NCBI GenBank assembly: GCA_033725935.1 | Contig: MU867075.1 | Location: forward strand, 496,001-560,000 | Direction: 5' to 3' | Length of the DNA: 64,000 bases | Source of the DNA: Cladorrhinum sp. PSN259 | Taxonomy: Eukaryota; Ascomycota; Sordariomycetes; Sordariales; Podosporaceae | In this document: in pieces, positions 1 to 12,520 of the stretch | Layout: each line of letters starts with the position of its first letter | Numbering within the stretch: the first letter of the stretch is position 1 | Position numbers and translations under genes: made by a program | The notes under the pieces: model-generated | What the model saw: only the letters and a program-made list of their open reading frames with translations | Databases searched by the model: none | What the model was told of the DNA's origin: nothing

Positions 1-916
1 GCATAATTCGGGCATTCGAACAGTACTGTCAATGGATGGAACGCAATTGGACTGGACACTTGTTAGACTTGATTATTCTCCCAACATCACTCGCACGGAG
101 AGCCACTTACCCGATTACTCGCTCATATTGCTGTTGTCGAATGTTAGGTGACACCTTGCAATCGACCTGGCCGGTGCTCAGGGTCATAGCCAGAGCCTGT
201 GCCATGTCCTCTTGTATTGAAGGGGGAATATTGGGGTTCCTGTTGGCTGGCCCTACCCACAACTCGGTTGAGCCCTTGTGCTCGAATTCGCTGCCGCCAA
301 GTTGGGCGAGTTCGGCGCCACAAACGAGTGAGAGAACTACATTAGTCGGAAATCGTTCCTCTATAGCCGATTCAAGACCGAGAGCGTGGGTGGTATTAAC
401 GAGGATGCAGGTGTGTTGAGGCGTTACGACGGAGTCGATCACTGAAGCAAGATCGTAGACGTCGGGAAGGGCTTTAATACAGAGGATGACGTAGTCAAAG
501 GCACCCTCTCGACGGGTTGCGGCCTCTTCTGGTGTCCGGACGACTGTGTATATCAATTGATCGTTTAGCAAAACGACGCGCAAAACAGGGGTGGTAATAC
601 AAGTGATGTTGTGGAGTGAGATGAATGCGTACCATGTCGAGGTTTAAACCGCTCGTTCCCAAATATAAGAGATCTGGGCGCACGGAAGTTAGCTTTCACA
701 TTATCCCTACATGTACGTGGGCGCATTGGGTTGGCCCCAGCAAAAGAATGAGGGTCCTTACTTGAACGAGATGCCATATTGCGACACATGTTCGTAGCCA
801 GTCTTCCACACGAGTGTGACGTCGCAGGCATTAGTAGCTTGAAGTCTCCATGACAGGAAAGCAGAAACCGGATTCCCGCCCACTGTAACAACATTCATCA
901 GCTCGTCGTCCGACAT
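1..916 (-). CDS. ketopantoate reductase-like protein (ApbA/PanE family), partial at left edge
   Basis: The family reduces 2-dehydropantoate to pantoate with NADPH in pantothenate and CoA synthesis, but fungi carry several paralogues, so the exact substrate is uncertain. Four exons fit in phase: 916-762, 673-633, 543-111 and 25 to beyond position 1. Introns start GTAAGG, GTACGC and GTAAGT. The N-terminus MSDDELMNVVTVGGNPVSAF carries a Rossmann-type nucleotide-binding turn (VGGNPVSAF). It is followed by the family-typical stretch KSLIFGNERFKPRHVVRTPE, built across two splice junctions, and by ILCIKALPDV, a strand common in these reductases. The ATG at 916 is the first one in frame with the Rossmann strand. 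The C-terminal half, including the helical substrate-binding domain, lies outside the window. The family is well supported and the short second exon (41 nt) is supported by phase. The enzyme's role is inference. Confidence 0.8.
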
Positions 917-1206
917 GTCTGGATGCGCTAGCGAAGACGCATGTGCAGTAATTCGACGGTATGTGAGGCCTCTATAGGTAGGGGACGGAGGATGCGGGAC
1001 CAAGCGGGATGGAAGGTAGAGAAAAGTGAAGAAGAAAAAAAAAGAGTGTGGTGTAAGTGGTGAGATGGACGGTATGTCAGGTGTCAGGGGGGGAACGGAA
1101 AGTTGGACGAGGGGAGCGTCAGAGAAAGCGATTCCCACTCTTTTTGGGCTCCCGTCCCGGGAATTGAGGTGACACTAGGCTGAAGGCGGGAAGGAGGAGC
1201 ACAAGA

Positions 1207-1219
1207 GGGGGGGGGGGGG
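1207..1219 (+). repeat. poly-G tract (G13)
   Basis: This is an uninterrupted run of 13 G about 290 bp upstream of the ketopantoate reductase start codon, on the far side of a purine-rich stretch. It could slip in replication or form a quadruplex. No function is shown. Confidence 0.9.
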
Positions 1220-4200
1220 TGGAAGACAGAGACGGCGCAGTTCCAACTGGCGCCGGTGGGTGGGCTACTTACCTGATAGGATCTTGAGTCGGGGCGTCAT
1301 GGGTGCCATGGTGGGAACCCAGATCGGGATGGGTAGGTCAAGTTTCGAAGCTGCAGAACAAGAAGCCTTCTCTGGCGGCAGCGCCCAGGACGGAACAAGA
1401 ATCGAGATGCTTGTGCGCGTGTCCCACCAACAAGGCCAAGTACTCTTGTGGCTTGTCGGTTTCCCGTCAACAAATTTGACCCCTTTGCTTTCTTCTTCTC
1501 ACGATGCTCGGCGGATTTTCTTCTTTCTCTTCTTTACTGGCCCTCTTTTCCCCCACACGGGTCGCTGGTACCGGTCTCAGAACAGGGTGATGCCTTCCTC
1601 TCGGCGTGGACAACTGCGGAAAAGTGACGGCCGTGCCCGAGATTCGATGAACGGGGCTTGCAGATCGGGGGCTTGGAAGAGCAATTGACAGATATCACAC
1701 AGACCCATCCGGGTTCATCCCGCTGGCTCAACGAGCGAAAACGAGCGTCTCCCAAGGCGCGAGAGTTTAGCGGCAGAAGGACAACTCGACGATCGTCTGT
1801 ACGCGCTTCGCGAAGTGGCGCCAGCAGGAATTTGATTCCGCGGGCTAGTACGGACGATGCAGCAGTAGTCTAGAATGTCAATGGCTGGCCGTCGCTACTG
1901 TCAGTACAGCTGGTGGTGATGGCGTGTGCTGCAGGATGGGTTGTGCATCGAGCTCAGCGCAGCGCAGGCAAGCAGAGCACAGTACAGCACATCAAACAAA
2001 CGAGTGTGATGCCCTGGTGGGGATAGCGCCGTGTAGGCAAACGCCGGCCCGGGGTTCCTGGGAGTCTCGATAAGCTGTTTCTCGGGGTGTGGTTGTGGCT
2101 GGCCGAGGCGGCGTTGGCGTTGGCCTATTTTATGACGAAGGCCGTCGATGATAGGCTGTGGGGATTGAAAAAGACCGTCTGTCCCCCCTTTGCCGCGTGG
2201 TGCTTTGCTCTCACAGGTCTCACTTGTATTTAGTGCCGCCGCTTTTGTGACCTTCTGTGGACGTCCAGGCTGGCGATGGCAAATAACTGATGCTGTGAAA
2301 ACAAGGTGTATTCCGTAAATGAGCGGACGCTTCGGGCGGGGATCGTGTTGCACACACGGTGAAACGAGCGAAGACGGGTCTAGGAAGACGCCTGTAGCAG
2401 GAATTGTTCGAGACGCTTCTTTGGACCAACTGCAGCTGGTGCCAAAAAGGGTATTTGGAGGTATTAGAATAGGATTAAAAGAGCAGACTGCAAAGGTCGC
2501 AGGACATGAAAATAAAACTGGAGGCTACGGAATACCCGTTGATGCAGCGGATACGGCCAGCCTGGGAAATGCTGGCTGGCTTGCGACCTCGAGAGTGTTG
2601 CGTGTTTCACTTCCTATCAATTGTGGACGCTTTCTGCCCTTTTTGCTCTTTTTGCCCTGTCTGGCCTCTATGTTCCTCCCCGATTGGAAGTCGGTGGTCA
2701 CTGCTGCTGACAACCACACGAGAACAGCCCAGCAGACCGGCCAGAGGGAGGGAACGGACGACTCGGGTGCTGGGGTTCGGAAGGCACGCGGACAGGCATC
2801 AGAGAGTGGGTGCAAACGGAACTGGATCACTGCGAACATCAGAGACATGCGCGTCTTGTCAGTGCGGATATATCAATCATCATTCCCTCCCTTCTTGCTG
2901 CTGTGTTGATTTTTCCTTTCGAATGCAGCCACATCAGAAAGCAAGAGCGACATTTGATTCAATAAATCCCGATTCCTGCATCCATCTGTGGTTGTGAACA
3001 AGCATTTGACCTCATGTCAGTCAATCGTTCATACGCCAGGCCCAGTGCGATACAATGCAACTTCGGGATCTCAATTCTGCCCGATCACAACATGCAGGAA
3101 AAAAACTCAGAAGGGCTGCTAGGGGTTAACAGCACACCGACCCACAGCAGACAACCAGCGGGACGCCCGCCTGTCGGTTTTTTTCTTCTTTCTCTGGGCA
3201 ATCTTTTTTTCGTTGGTGGATCGGAAGGAGGAACAGGGAGCAGGGAGCAGGGACAGGGGCAGACCATGGTTTCGTGCCTGATCGGTGACGCGGTTAGTTT
3301 TGGCGTTGTGGCTCTGCCGGTAGCTAAACCCGTATTGCACTGTTGAGAACCGGGCATCCGGTCATTGGTTACGTGGGGAGAAGGATAAGGGGGCACAGAA
3401 CACTCAGATGAACCCTAGACACACGAGACATGTATGTTTGGCTGAAGTATAAATTGATTCAAGAAGAATCTCACAAAGCTCGTAACTTCAGGAGCATTCC
3501 AATGTTTTAAATCGGCAGCGAGAAGCTGAAAGGCATCCTTAGGCAGCTTTGGCATGAGATAAGTCAGGGATGTGCCTTTTTTCTTCAAGTCTAAATTTCT
3601 TCAAGTCACCGCCATTGCTTGAAGGTGGTTGGATTAGTTATTCTTATTGCAGTGTAATGCGTGTTACGAGGTGCGCTGACTGGAGGGAGATTGGTCCTGG
3701 AGCTGGTTCCAAATATCTCCATGGAACGGTCTTTCATAGCGCCTTCCAAGATTCCGACTTTGCTTCACCAAAAGCTGCTCTTCGGCTCTGTTGGTTCGAT
3801 GTTGCATTTTGCCATTATCTAGTATCAGGAGACGAGGAACTTTTGGGTGAGTTCCAAGGAAAACAGCAATAAATAACGACTTTTAATTGATACGATAGCA
3901 CGGCTAGCTCAAAATAACTCTCCCGTTATCTTCCATTGAGTGAGCCAACAAATCAACCTGGACCGGTGTAACGTCAACACGCCCCGGGAGAAGCGGGAAT
4001 GGGAACTGCCAAGTCCTGCCTTTCATTACAAGGCATGTTCCGTCACGACAGGGAAGGCCTTGGAACAGCGTCGTAGCACATCAGTTTAGCGATTGAATCT
4101 TAAAGGCACAGGCTCCCGAAGTGCCAGACTCAGCAGGTCCCGTCAGTCTGGGTGGCAACCTGAACTTGTTGAATTCAGCATGGCAGCCTCCCAATGGCTA

Positions 4201-7177
4201 TCAAGTCGTCGCTGTCGAACGGGATATTGACACGAAGGCAAATAGTGTTGAAGCTACGGCAACGCCCTGCAGACGGTCGTACCTAGGCTGCATGCAGTTT
4301 GGAGGTGAGCACCACGTCAGTTCGCTGTAATTTATCTGCAAGAAGCACCAGAGGAGAAAAATGGAGATATTATCCACCGTCCAGAGGGGTCGTTGGAGGA
4401 ATTCTTGCTTAATATCTCCCTTTCATTTCACCGTTATTTGGCGGCTTGGTCGAGATGAAAAAGCCAATCGACAAGCTCGTGTTATTAACATGTTTGGACC
4501 CTGTCGAGCTGGGCTAAATCGCACTTGTCGCGCGGGCGTGGTGGCTTGGCTCCACATACCTTAGTGTGGGGTGTCTATTCAGAATTCAGACGGGAATGAC
4601 GCACCTAAATGGAGCTTTCCAATTGACCTCTTTTTCCAAGCTTCACAGCGCGATCAACAGCGGAGCAGCCAATGGAACGCCAGCGAAAACACATGCCTTG
4701 GACAAGGAACACGAACGCGAACAAGAACGCGCCAATTCCGATACTGTGTACAGTCCGGATTGGGCAATTCGAGTTGCAAAAAGGTGGACAATAACAACAA
4801 ACAGGTTTTTTTTTGGGGATGTCAATGTTATCTCGATCTTGCTTCAGAAAACAGACTATTAGATACAAGAGTAGCAGTCGGGGGCGGGATATCCCACAGG
4901 ATATAGCCCAATCAGTGGATGCTAATTCCGCTGCAAACGCTCCGGCCCTATCATCAAGCTGGCCTGGGGGGAAGATATTCACAGATTCCCATGCTCGAAA
5001 CGCCTTCCGCATGCCTCCCGCGCATTGTCTGCAACGCTGCAGAACCGGGGTTCTAATAACATACCGCGGTGATGGGGGCGGCGTAAAATCTCCGGAAGCG
5101 ACCTTTCCCACCACAAGCGCCGTTGATGAGGCCAGTGCACGTCTCTGCCCAGCCATAGAGAGCCTCATCTCAGACATCACCCAAAGCGTACGGCTGATCT
5201 TCAACCATACTCGAGACATTATTCGGACGGAAACAGCAGGACGGGTTCTCGCCCCCTCCCTGCCCAACCGGTTGGGAAAACAACATCAGAACCTTGCACA
5301 GAGACAGGGGACTCGTCCAGGCAACTTGGATATTTCCAAGGAAGTTAAAATTTGGGACCGGCTTACCCCTCCTGCAGGTTCTCTCCAATGCCTGCCCGCA
5401 ACAACAACAACAACAACTACAACAGCGAGGTTGTATTTGCACACCACCATGATGACACACCCGCAGGAACAAACAGTCCGAGGCTTAATTTTGGTTCAGG
5501 GGCAATTCACACTGCATGCTGTAAGGAGAAGCACACCATCTCTTTTGATTTTGGGAATCAACGATCGGCTGGTCTTCCCGAGAAATCCACCGTGAAAGTG
5601 TCTAGATCCCGAAAGATCGACCAGAACTCCTTTACTGCTCGCGTCGGACAGAGAGGCTGAGACCCAGTAGAAGCTGCAGTGTAGTCCCCTAAAACGGCAG
5701 TCCAGAAGGCGTGCCGCGAGCCGCTCCGCGTAGAAGGGTCCTATCAAACCAAGCAAGGCACGACATGTCGTATTTTCAGCCGGTAGGTTCGTGATGCTAC
5801 TCGCCACCACTGGCAGCGAACGACTGAAGTTGAGGCGAAAAAGGCGCGCGGGTAATCAAGTTGATGGTACTGTACAGCACAGCAGAAGTTCCCCGTGGTC
5901 GTCAGCAATGCGCTCCCGCTTCGGCACCATTCACCCTTTTCGCTTGGCTAATTGAATCGACCGTTGAAGGCGGCATTGACCGGTAACGTTTGATGTCAAT
6001 TCGTGGGATATTGGATGACAGCAGTGTTTGGGTAACGTAGGTATGCTCTCGTTACCAAGCTGCAAGGTCAGCCGTCTCGTGGGAGGGGGGTGGACGAAAA
6101 GCTTCGAAGGGGAAAATATGCCAGTTGGAACTTTCTTTGTTTTTCCTTCTTTGGTCCGATGTATCGGTGGTATTCCCCTTATCTTTGTTACACCAAGAAG
6201 AGGCTGAGACATACAGACAACACACAAACCGGCTTCCTCTGAGCCATTGAAGCCCAACCAACCCTCAATCTCACTCTTTTTGATGGCAAATAGACTGAAA
6301 GCCACCACTCACAACATGCAAAATCCCCCGTCTTTGTGACTGCAAGCTCTGTCTAGGTCTAGGGAAATGCCTGTTGCTCCCGGCCGGCTAACTAAACTTT
6401 GTTCCCCATCCCCCATGTCCCAATACACGTGGCCATTCGCTGTTCTCTGTTCCGATAATCTGTAATCCTTCTCAGCTCATTGTCTGGTGGCTGACCGGCA
6501 ATCGATGTTGTTGCTGCCGGCGTGTGTCAGTTCAATCCTTTCTCGGAGTTTGTCCCCTCCCCCTCCCCCCCCCCCCACCGCGCCTGCCTGACATGAGATT
6601 AGACTAGGAGATTACTTGGATATCGGAGAAACCAGCCTCTGGGCGTGAAATGGCTCGGGCCGCTGGTTAGTATTGGTCAGTTGTGGTCAGGGGGGGTTGC
6701 TTGTTAATTTTCGTTGTGGCTTGAGTGGCTTGTCCCGGGGGGTTTATTGTCTGGGATCCTGTCTTGTTATTGGGACAAAGCCCTTGAGCATTTGGAGATG
6801 ATGATGAATATCTTTGTGTGTTGATCCCCGGGATGTTGGGTACTTGCAGTATATAAAATATGGGGACGAGGTGGTGGCTTGAGGAATCAGCAGCGACTGA
6901 AACATTGGCGTCGTGCTTCACGAAAATAAGGAAAAGGGGGGGCGGACAGCGGGGAAGACCAGGAATGACTTGAGCATCTTTGTGTGATCTGGACGCTCCG
7001 AGAGGAAGGGTGTGTCTTGCGGTTGTGCTTTTGTGTAACTCCTGTTGCGTGTTCAAGCAAACTCGAAAGGGATACGTACTCTCGTCCCGTTTCGAGGCGG
7101 CCACATCGTTGTCGTCGGTATGCTTATGAATATTTGAGGCCATATGACCTATTTCAAATCCAGTTCACAGATAATTA

Positions 7178-7199
7178 CCCCCCCCCCCCCCCCCCCCCC
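7178..7199 (+). repeat. poly-C tract (C22)
   Basis: An uninterrupted run of 22 C in the gene-poor region, the longest homopolymer of the window. It lies in non-coding DNA and its exact length is probably polymorphic or affected by sequencing error. Confidence 0.9.
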
Positions 7200-8964
7200 A
7201 ATTTCTCTTCGTCAACTTAAGTTGAAATTCGGGATGGGCAGCGTCATGAATCTTGGGACGAACGACGAAGCCTTTGTAATATTTTCCGCCCAGTACAGTG
7301 TTGATCCCCAGGAAGGACCTGTTCAGTTTAATCATGCTTGAAGGTCCAAAGCGTCAATCTATTTTGATCTACAACACTACTCATCGTCAAGACTTTGTGA
7401 TCCTCAAGCGTGTACTTGATGATGTTGGCCATCCACCACCAAGCATCTTCACACCCCCAATGCTCGTCACCTGTCTCTTGGGCCCCTACGAAACACAAAT
7501 GCGGGGGGGAAGCTTGAATACCAACGGAATTGTTTATACAGCCACAGCCTCCAATGCTCTTGTCTGTTTGTTGCTTTTGAGGTCTCGTTTGTTGGCGGAC
7601 TGCTCGTGGCGGATGGAGCTTTGATATGGTGTATGAAAGGTTCTCTTTGTTCATGCCGCCACAAGTCTTTTCAGAACCATGAATCTTGACCTGTATAAAT
7701 AGTACCTTTGTCTCTAGGCCATAATAAACAGCAGAAAGAGGACTTTGGAGTGAGTTTTTCAGACTTTGAGATCATTCTTCGACTCCTGTCCTCGCGTTGG
7801 GGTAGTCACTCTGGAAACGTATACCGAGTTCTCGAACGAAGCCGAAATTGCCTACCTCAATTAAGCCAAAAGCCGTCTATCTCAGGACTTGACAAACCTG
7901 GAGAGCGCTATCTCACGAGGGATCAGTTGTCTGGGCCGTATTCCATATATATTCTTCAAGTTCCTATCAAACTCGGCCACCTTCAATGTCTTCACTCTCC
8001 CTCGGCATCGTCAACCTGCAACAATCGCCATTCAAGCGGGATGTTAGAAATGTACAGCAAGTACCCAAAGAATATGACACGGAAAGAAAACGTGATACAT
8101 AGCCGAGAGATTTCATCATGGAAGCGAAACCTCCCATCCCCCATCAGACCCAAAATTGAAAAAAAAAATTGAAGAATAGTCCGGCATATGACCAACACTC
8201 ACAAGTTTCTTGAAGACCAATCTGAACAAGTATTTGAAACGAGAACCAACTGTTACACATAGCCAGTACGATCGAAAACTATAAACAACATATGGCGAGG
8301 TTACCTATCTATCATCCTATCCTGTGGTCTAATTGTTAGCACGAGAAGCGTCACACCTACTGGTGCTTGTTGACAATGATCACCAACCTCTTAAGAAACC
8401 CAAGGTCAGCCCAAAGATCCCGCATGCCCACCGGTGAAAGAAGACGCAGTGTTCACTCTACCATATCACTGTACAATGCAGAGACAAAGTGAAAAGATGC
8501 ACAAACATGTACAAAGTATAAATAACGGGAACAGGCAAAATGCAAAGTCATACTGTTTGTGTGTACGCGATCTATTCATATAACTCATGAGATAATACAT
8601 TATGCCCTCACAGGGCAGGGGGGTATATAGGATGATGAAAGCATCTGATACCATCATCGAAATAATAACACACTACCCCTTCTCTGGGGTATATAGGGCT
8701 GGGTCCTTGATCCGCCCGTCGTCTGACCACATCCGTACATACTTTGGGCGCAGTTCCGTTGTGCCACCACAAAGGCACTCCGTTTTCCCGGAGACGATCG
8801 TGATGGTGGAGCGATGAAAGCCAATGACGTTGGAGGATGACCGAAAACCCCGTCCTTCCTCATCGATTGCGTGTGTGGCTGCTTCTTTGCAGTCTACACT
8901 CACTTCCTCCTGACTCTTATACGATCTATACACGAGGAATGGTTCCCAGCCTCTCACAAGTTCC

Positions 8965-10488
8965 TCAAAATGCAGTCCAAAACCCCCAACCAACAATCGA
9001 CACCCTTGCGGCACAGAAAACAACAGCGGACGCGGCATAAAGAGAGCCAGAGGTGACAACAATGCCCCAATAATCGCCATTGTTCTTAGTTAACACCGCA
9101 TTAGTAACAGGAATCGCTGTCAACACGGCCAAGGAAATCAAGGTATAAGCAGTGCCGAAGTACCGGCCATAATCCCTCGTCGGGCAGAGCTTGCCAATCG
9201 ACACGGGCATCAAACTGATGTTGCTCCCGCTCGTGAACCCAAATATCAAAGCAAACGCAATGAGGCCGCCCTTGGTCGCTCCGACGGGAAGCCAAATAGC
9301 AAAACACACAACTGAGGTGAGGAAAGTGAAGATTATGCTGGCGTTGAAGGGGCCGATTAGATCGGCCAGAAAACCCCCCGCAACCCGACCAAAGGCGGAA
9401 GCTGCGTTAAGGATGGTGATAACGTCGAAGGAGAACTCGTTGCTGAATCCCTTGCTCAGGACGAAGGCAGAAAGGTACGAAAGAGGAAGAAAGGCAGCAA
9501 ATTGCATGAAAAACAGGGCGAGAACGGTCAGGCTGAACCCCTGGGTTGCAAAGATGCGTGGCTCAGGGCGAGGAATTTTCGTTACCACCCGGGCGACAGG
9601 CGATAGTCTCGAGCGGATGAGGAAGTTGGCCCCAATGGTGACGGCGAGGCAGATCAAGGCCAAGGCTCTCACTGCCCAAGGCCAACCGACCTTCCGGAAG
9701 AGCTTCTCAACCATGAACGGGAACACAACAGCGCTCACGGACCCTGCAGTAGTCGCAACACCCGTTGCCAGGCCCCGACGTTTCTGGAAGAAGTGACCGA
9801 TAGCTGCGATGGAAGGAGTGAAGAGGAAGGCGCTGCCAAGCCCGCTGAGGATTCCAAACGAGACGATGAGGTGCCAATGTTTGGTGCTGATGCTGACGAT
9901 TATCAGACTTACAACCAAGCACGCGGTGCCAGCCATGATGAGGTATCGCGGGCCGTATCTGTCAAACAAGGGGCCGACGTAGATACCCAGAGCAAAGCTG
10001 AGGAGGGAGTAGACAGATATTACTCCGCCGACTGTTGCAGCGCTGTGATCAGGGAGGTGCTTGACGTATATGTCGAAAGTGGCCAGGACATTCATGAGAC
10101 CTAGTGAGGCAAACAGGGCAAGCCAGCAACCGAATACCACAAGCCAGGCCCGCAAGCCCCCCTCGGGGTAGTCATCCTCATCGTGGGGGTGGGCAGCAGC
10201 ATCGGAGCCGGCATGGGATACGGAAGCTACCGAGACGGCGTCGTCGATAATGTCGGACGGAAGGAGGGCCTTGGTCGCCGTTGCGCCGGTTCCTGTGGTC
10301 CGAGTTGATTTTACATCAGACGTCCTCTCTGACTCGTCGACACCATGCGGTGCTGACGGCCTCACGCCGCCCTGCTGGGAGGATCCCGATGTAGGCCTCA
10401 ACGAGGCGTTTCTGGATTTAAACATTTGCGTGTGTGCGTGTATGTCGTTCCTCTTGGGGATGAGGCCGAGTTCAAGTTCGAGGCTCAT
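8965..10488 (-). CDS. MFS transporter, monocarboxylate transporter-like
   Basis: Single-exon gene of 507 residues, probably a plasma-membrane carrier of the fungal MCT-like group of the major facilitator superfamily, which moves monocarboxylates or related small solutes. The frame stays open upstream to 10605, but that limit is a TTG codon. The first ATG in frame is 10488 (MSLELELGLIP); a later ATG (MFKSRN) is also possible. About 100 hydrophilic, Ser/Thr-rich residues precede DDYPEGGLRAWLVVFG, the typical entry into helix 1 in this family (acidic residues, then PDGG/PEGG-R-A-W). Twelve hydrophobic segments follow. GPLFDRYGPRYLI fits the loop 2-3 signature, and there is a conserved PSIAAIGHFFQKRRGLATG region. 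The protein ends in VGWGFWTAF, a usual C-terminus for this group. Nothing in the neighbourhood identifies the substrate. Confidence 0.88.
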   Translation of the reverse strand: MSLELELGLIPKRNDIHAHTQMFKSRNASLRPTSGSSQQGGVRPSAPHGVDESERTSDVKSTRTTGTGATATKALLPSDIIDDAVSVASVSHAGSDAAAHPHDEDDYPEGGLRAWLVVFGCWLALFASLGLMNVLATFDIYVKHLPDHSAATVGGVISVYSLLSFALGIYVGPLFDRYGPRYLIMAGTACLVVSLIIVSISTKHWHLIVSFGILSGLGSAFLFTPSIAAIGHFFQKRRGLATGVATTAGSVSAVVFPFMVEKLFRKVGWPWAVRALALICLAVTIGANFLIRSRLSPVARVVTKIPRPEPRIFATQGFSLTVLALFFMQFAAFLPLSYLSAFVLSKGFSNEFSFDVITILNAASAFGRVAGGFLADLIGPFNASIIFTFLTSVVCFAIWLPVGATKGGLIAFALIFGFTSGSNISLMPVSIGKLCPTRDYGRYFGTAYTLISLAVLTAIPVTNAVLTKNNGDYWGIVVTSGSLYAASAVVFCAARVSIVGWGFWTAF

Positions 10489-11643
10489 GGATCCTTGATG
10501 CCCTGGTTTATATCCAAAGCATTGGCTTCTCTCTGTGTTCGAGGCGTGGTGGAATGGGTGTTGTTGATCCCTGTGTAAGGTGGAAAGAACGAATGGTAAC
10601 GACAATCAGCGTCAGGGGGCTGACTGGTGGTGATGCGCCATCCCATCTCCTTAAGGAAAGCAACAGGACCGGAGACCTGGAGACAGGGTCCATTATTTTG
10701 CGTCAGACGAGGAGTCTGCTCTCACATTCACACCATCCAAGCCATCCAGTAGTGTTGGAACTACTCTGAGAACGGCATGGGCGGGACCGCCGAGTCCAGT
10801 TAGTCCCCGCTTTTGGCATGCCGCGGTTTAAATTGTGTGCTGTTTTTTTCACTACGGATGGAACCCTACCAGGTCCCATGCCGTGACACCCGCCGGTCGT
10901 CCTCAATGCTGAACACGGTTGGTGATGTGATTGTTTGTGACAGGTACAGATTTCTTCCGATAATTGCTGACATTCAAAGTCCCTGGTTGCATGCAGCTAT
11001 TCTAGAAGTTCAGTCTTCGACGCAAGGTTCATTGCCATGATTGGTAGGGATCTACATACAAGATAGATTGTACCCGTCCGCGTGCGACCCAGAGACAGAC
11101 CTGTCAAATGCGAACTGGCTCTGAAACAGATTCCCCCCAGCAGCGTTCATTCCGATGCTGAGCGAAATACCGCACCCCTAATCTCCTAGTTTTCTAGAGG
11201 CGCTACAGTGTGCAAGTTGTTTTGGCCAACGAAACCAGGATTTGAACCCATTGATACGACCCCAAACGAAATTGTATTGCCTGCTTGGCGGCATGCTTGC
11301 CACCTGTGGTTCGTTTTACGATCAGACCCAGGTACGGATACGACCAATCAACACCAACCATTGTATCAGTGAATCAACTTTACATCGGACCTTGGCCCTT
11401 AAGGCACACAGCCGCATCGGGCACGCGATTGCAGGGACCTACCCCGGACCAGAATTCTTGGCTGGTCAGCCTTACCAAGATTCAGGGGTCCATCACCCAT
11501 CAAGCGAGCTGAGGCAGGTGATTTGAGACAGCCGCCAGCCATACCAGATGCAGTGAAAACAAGGGGAATGATTTGCAGCCACGACTTACACAGTCTGTTT
11601 TTGATCCATTGGTGCCAGCCCTACCGGTTTACGTAGTTATTCT
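10489..11643. other. intergenic region upstream of the MFS gene
   Basis: About 1.15 kb between the MFS start (reading left) and the stop of the WBP11-like gene. It should hold the MFS promoter and the 3' end of the splicing-factor gene. Short open frames here (for example 11242-11526) lack any family resemblance. A tRNA-like stretch near 11240 was examined and rejected. Confidence 0.5.
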
Positions 11644-12520
11644 TCAAGCTTCCTCATCCTCAACGTCTTCTATGGTGACACCTGGAGCTCCAACAGCAGC
11701 ATTCTGATCGAATGTCTCGGAGACACGCAGATAACCTTCTTTTTCGAGCTTGTCCGCCTCTTCCGGTTCGAGAAGTCCGCCCTTCCCCTTGCCCTTTTCA
11801 ATCTTCATTCGAACAGCCGCGGGCACGAATGCGCTCACAGCCTCCTTCCGTAGGTCTCTAGTAACAGGTTTGGCCTCGTACACCGTCTTCGCCTCAACAA
11901 TAGGAGCCGCTGATTTCTCTGACTCTTGCTGTTGTTGTTGGTGCTGTTGCTGTCGATCTCCCAATGGCTCCTGGTTTGCGTTTCTCTTGGCCCTGCGCTT
12001 CGCGTACCATTCGTCTAACACCTCCTTGGGAATAGGAGGCGGCGTATCTCGTGGCATCGGTATGTTTTTCACGTCGGCTGGTACATCGCTGTCGCTGTTG
12101 GAATCGTCTTTGTCTCGCCTCCGCTTTCCAAGCACTCCATCGTTTGTATGGCCAGGCCTCGAGGGTCCGCCGCGCCCAAATGTCGGTGCTCTGTCGCCGA
12201 GCGCTTCTCTAGCCTTCTTAACCGCCTTCAAGTCCTTTTCGAGTGCTTCAAGCGACTGTTCCTCGATTGCTGTAAGCTTGCCTCCGCTTTCTTTGATTGC
12301 CTTGAGATCGTTGATTTGCTGCTGTATTCTGTCGGGATTGCGAGTGGCAAGCTTCTCATTTCGTCGTGCCTGTTGTTCCGCCTTCCCTGGTACAGATAGT
12401 TAATATCTGCCAAATGGAGAAGATAATAATAATAATAAGCAACTTACCCTTCTTAACAGCCTTTGCCTTTTCCGCCTTGCGCTGAGCCTGCACCGGATTA
12501 TAACCGCGCTCCTTTGCCAT
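11644..12520 (-). CDS. WBP11-type pre-mRNA splicing factor
   Basis: Two exons, 12520-12448 and 12386-11644, joined in phase across a 61-nt GTAAGT intron, give 271 residues. The N-terminus MAKERGYNPVQAQRKAEKAK, followed by KKGKAEQQARRNEKLATRNPD, is the basic WW-domain-binding protein 11 (WBP11) domain. Its metazoan members are nuclear, bind PQBP1 and protein phosphatase 1, and work in the spliceosome. The proline cluster PRDTPPPIPKEVLDEWYAKR is the likely WW or SH3 ligand. A short Gln-rich run (codons CAG/CAA) and a basic plus acidic C-terminus follow. The protein is shorter than metazoan WBP11, as expected for the fungal form. It is divergently oriented from the DBF2-like kinase, with 697 bp between the start codons. 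Family assignment is good; a role in splicing is inferred from the family. Confidence 0.78.

Larger units (their letters stand above)
917..8964. other. 8 kb gene-poor region
   Basis: I see no reading frame here that looks like a conserved protein. Open frames up to 260 codons exist (for example 2319-2909 plus, 4605-5267 minus, 4813-5595 plus), but they are mutually overlapping, of odd composition and without recognisable motifs. The right part is the presumed 3' side of the MFS gene and the left part the promoter of the ketopantoate reductase gene. Visible elements are a G13 run at 1207-1219, a C12 run at 6565-6576, a C22 run at 7178-7199, and TATA-like stretches at 3448-3454, 6850-6858, 7694-7700 and 8517-8523. 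A non-coding transcript or a heavily spliced gene cannot be excluded. Confidence 0.6.

Noticed and set aside
2319..2997. Open frames of 163-196 codons in the gene-poor region
   Set aside because: No domain, no supporting splice structure, and a second overlapping frame of similar length in the same DNA.
4605..5595. Two overlapping open frames of 220 and 260 codons on opposite strands
   Set aside because: They overlap each other, have odd Cys/Ser/Arg composition and no motif or intron logic; likely chance openness in GC-balanced DNA.
11195..11300. tRNA-like T-arm on the minus strand (GGGTTCAAATCC near 11240)
   Set aside because: The T-stem has only two Watson-Crick pairs plus wobble pairs, and no matching acceptor 5' half is found about 70 nt upstream.
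11750..12403. 217-codon frame opposite the WBP11-like gene
   Set aside because: It is the antisense shadow of a conserved protein; its Ser/Cys-rich product reflects the Glu/Lys/Arg/Gln codons of the real gene.
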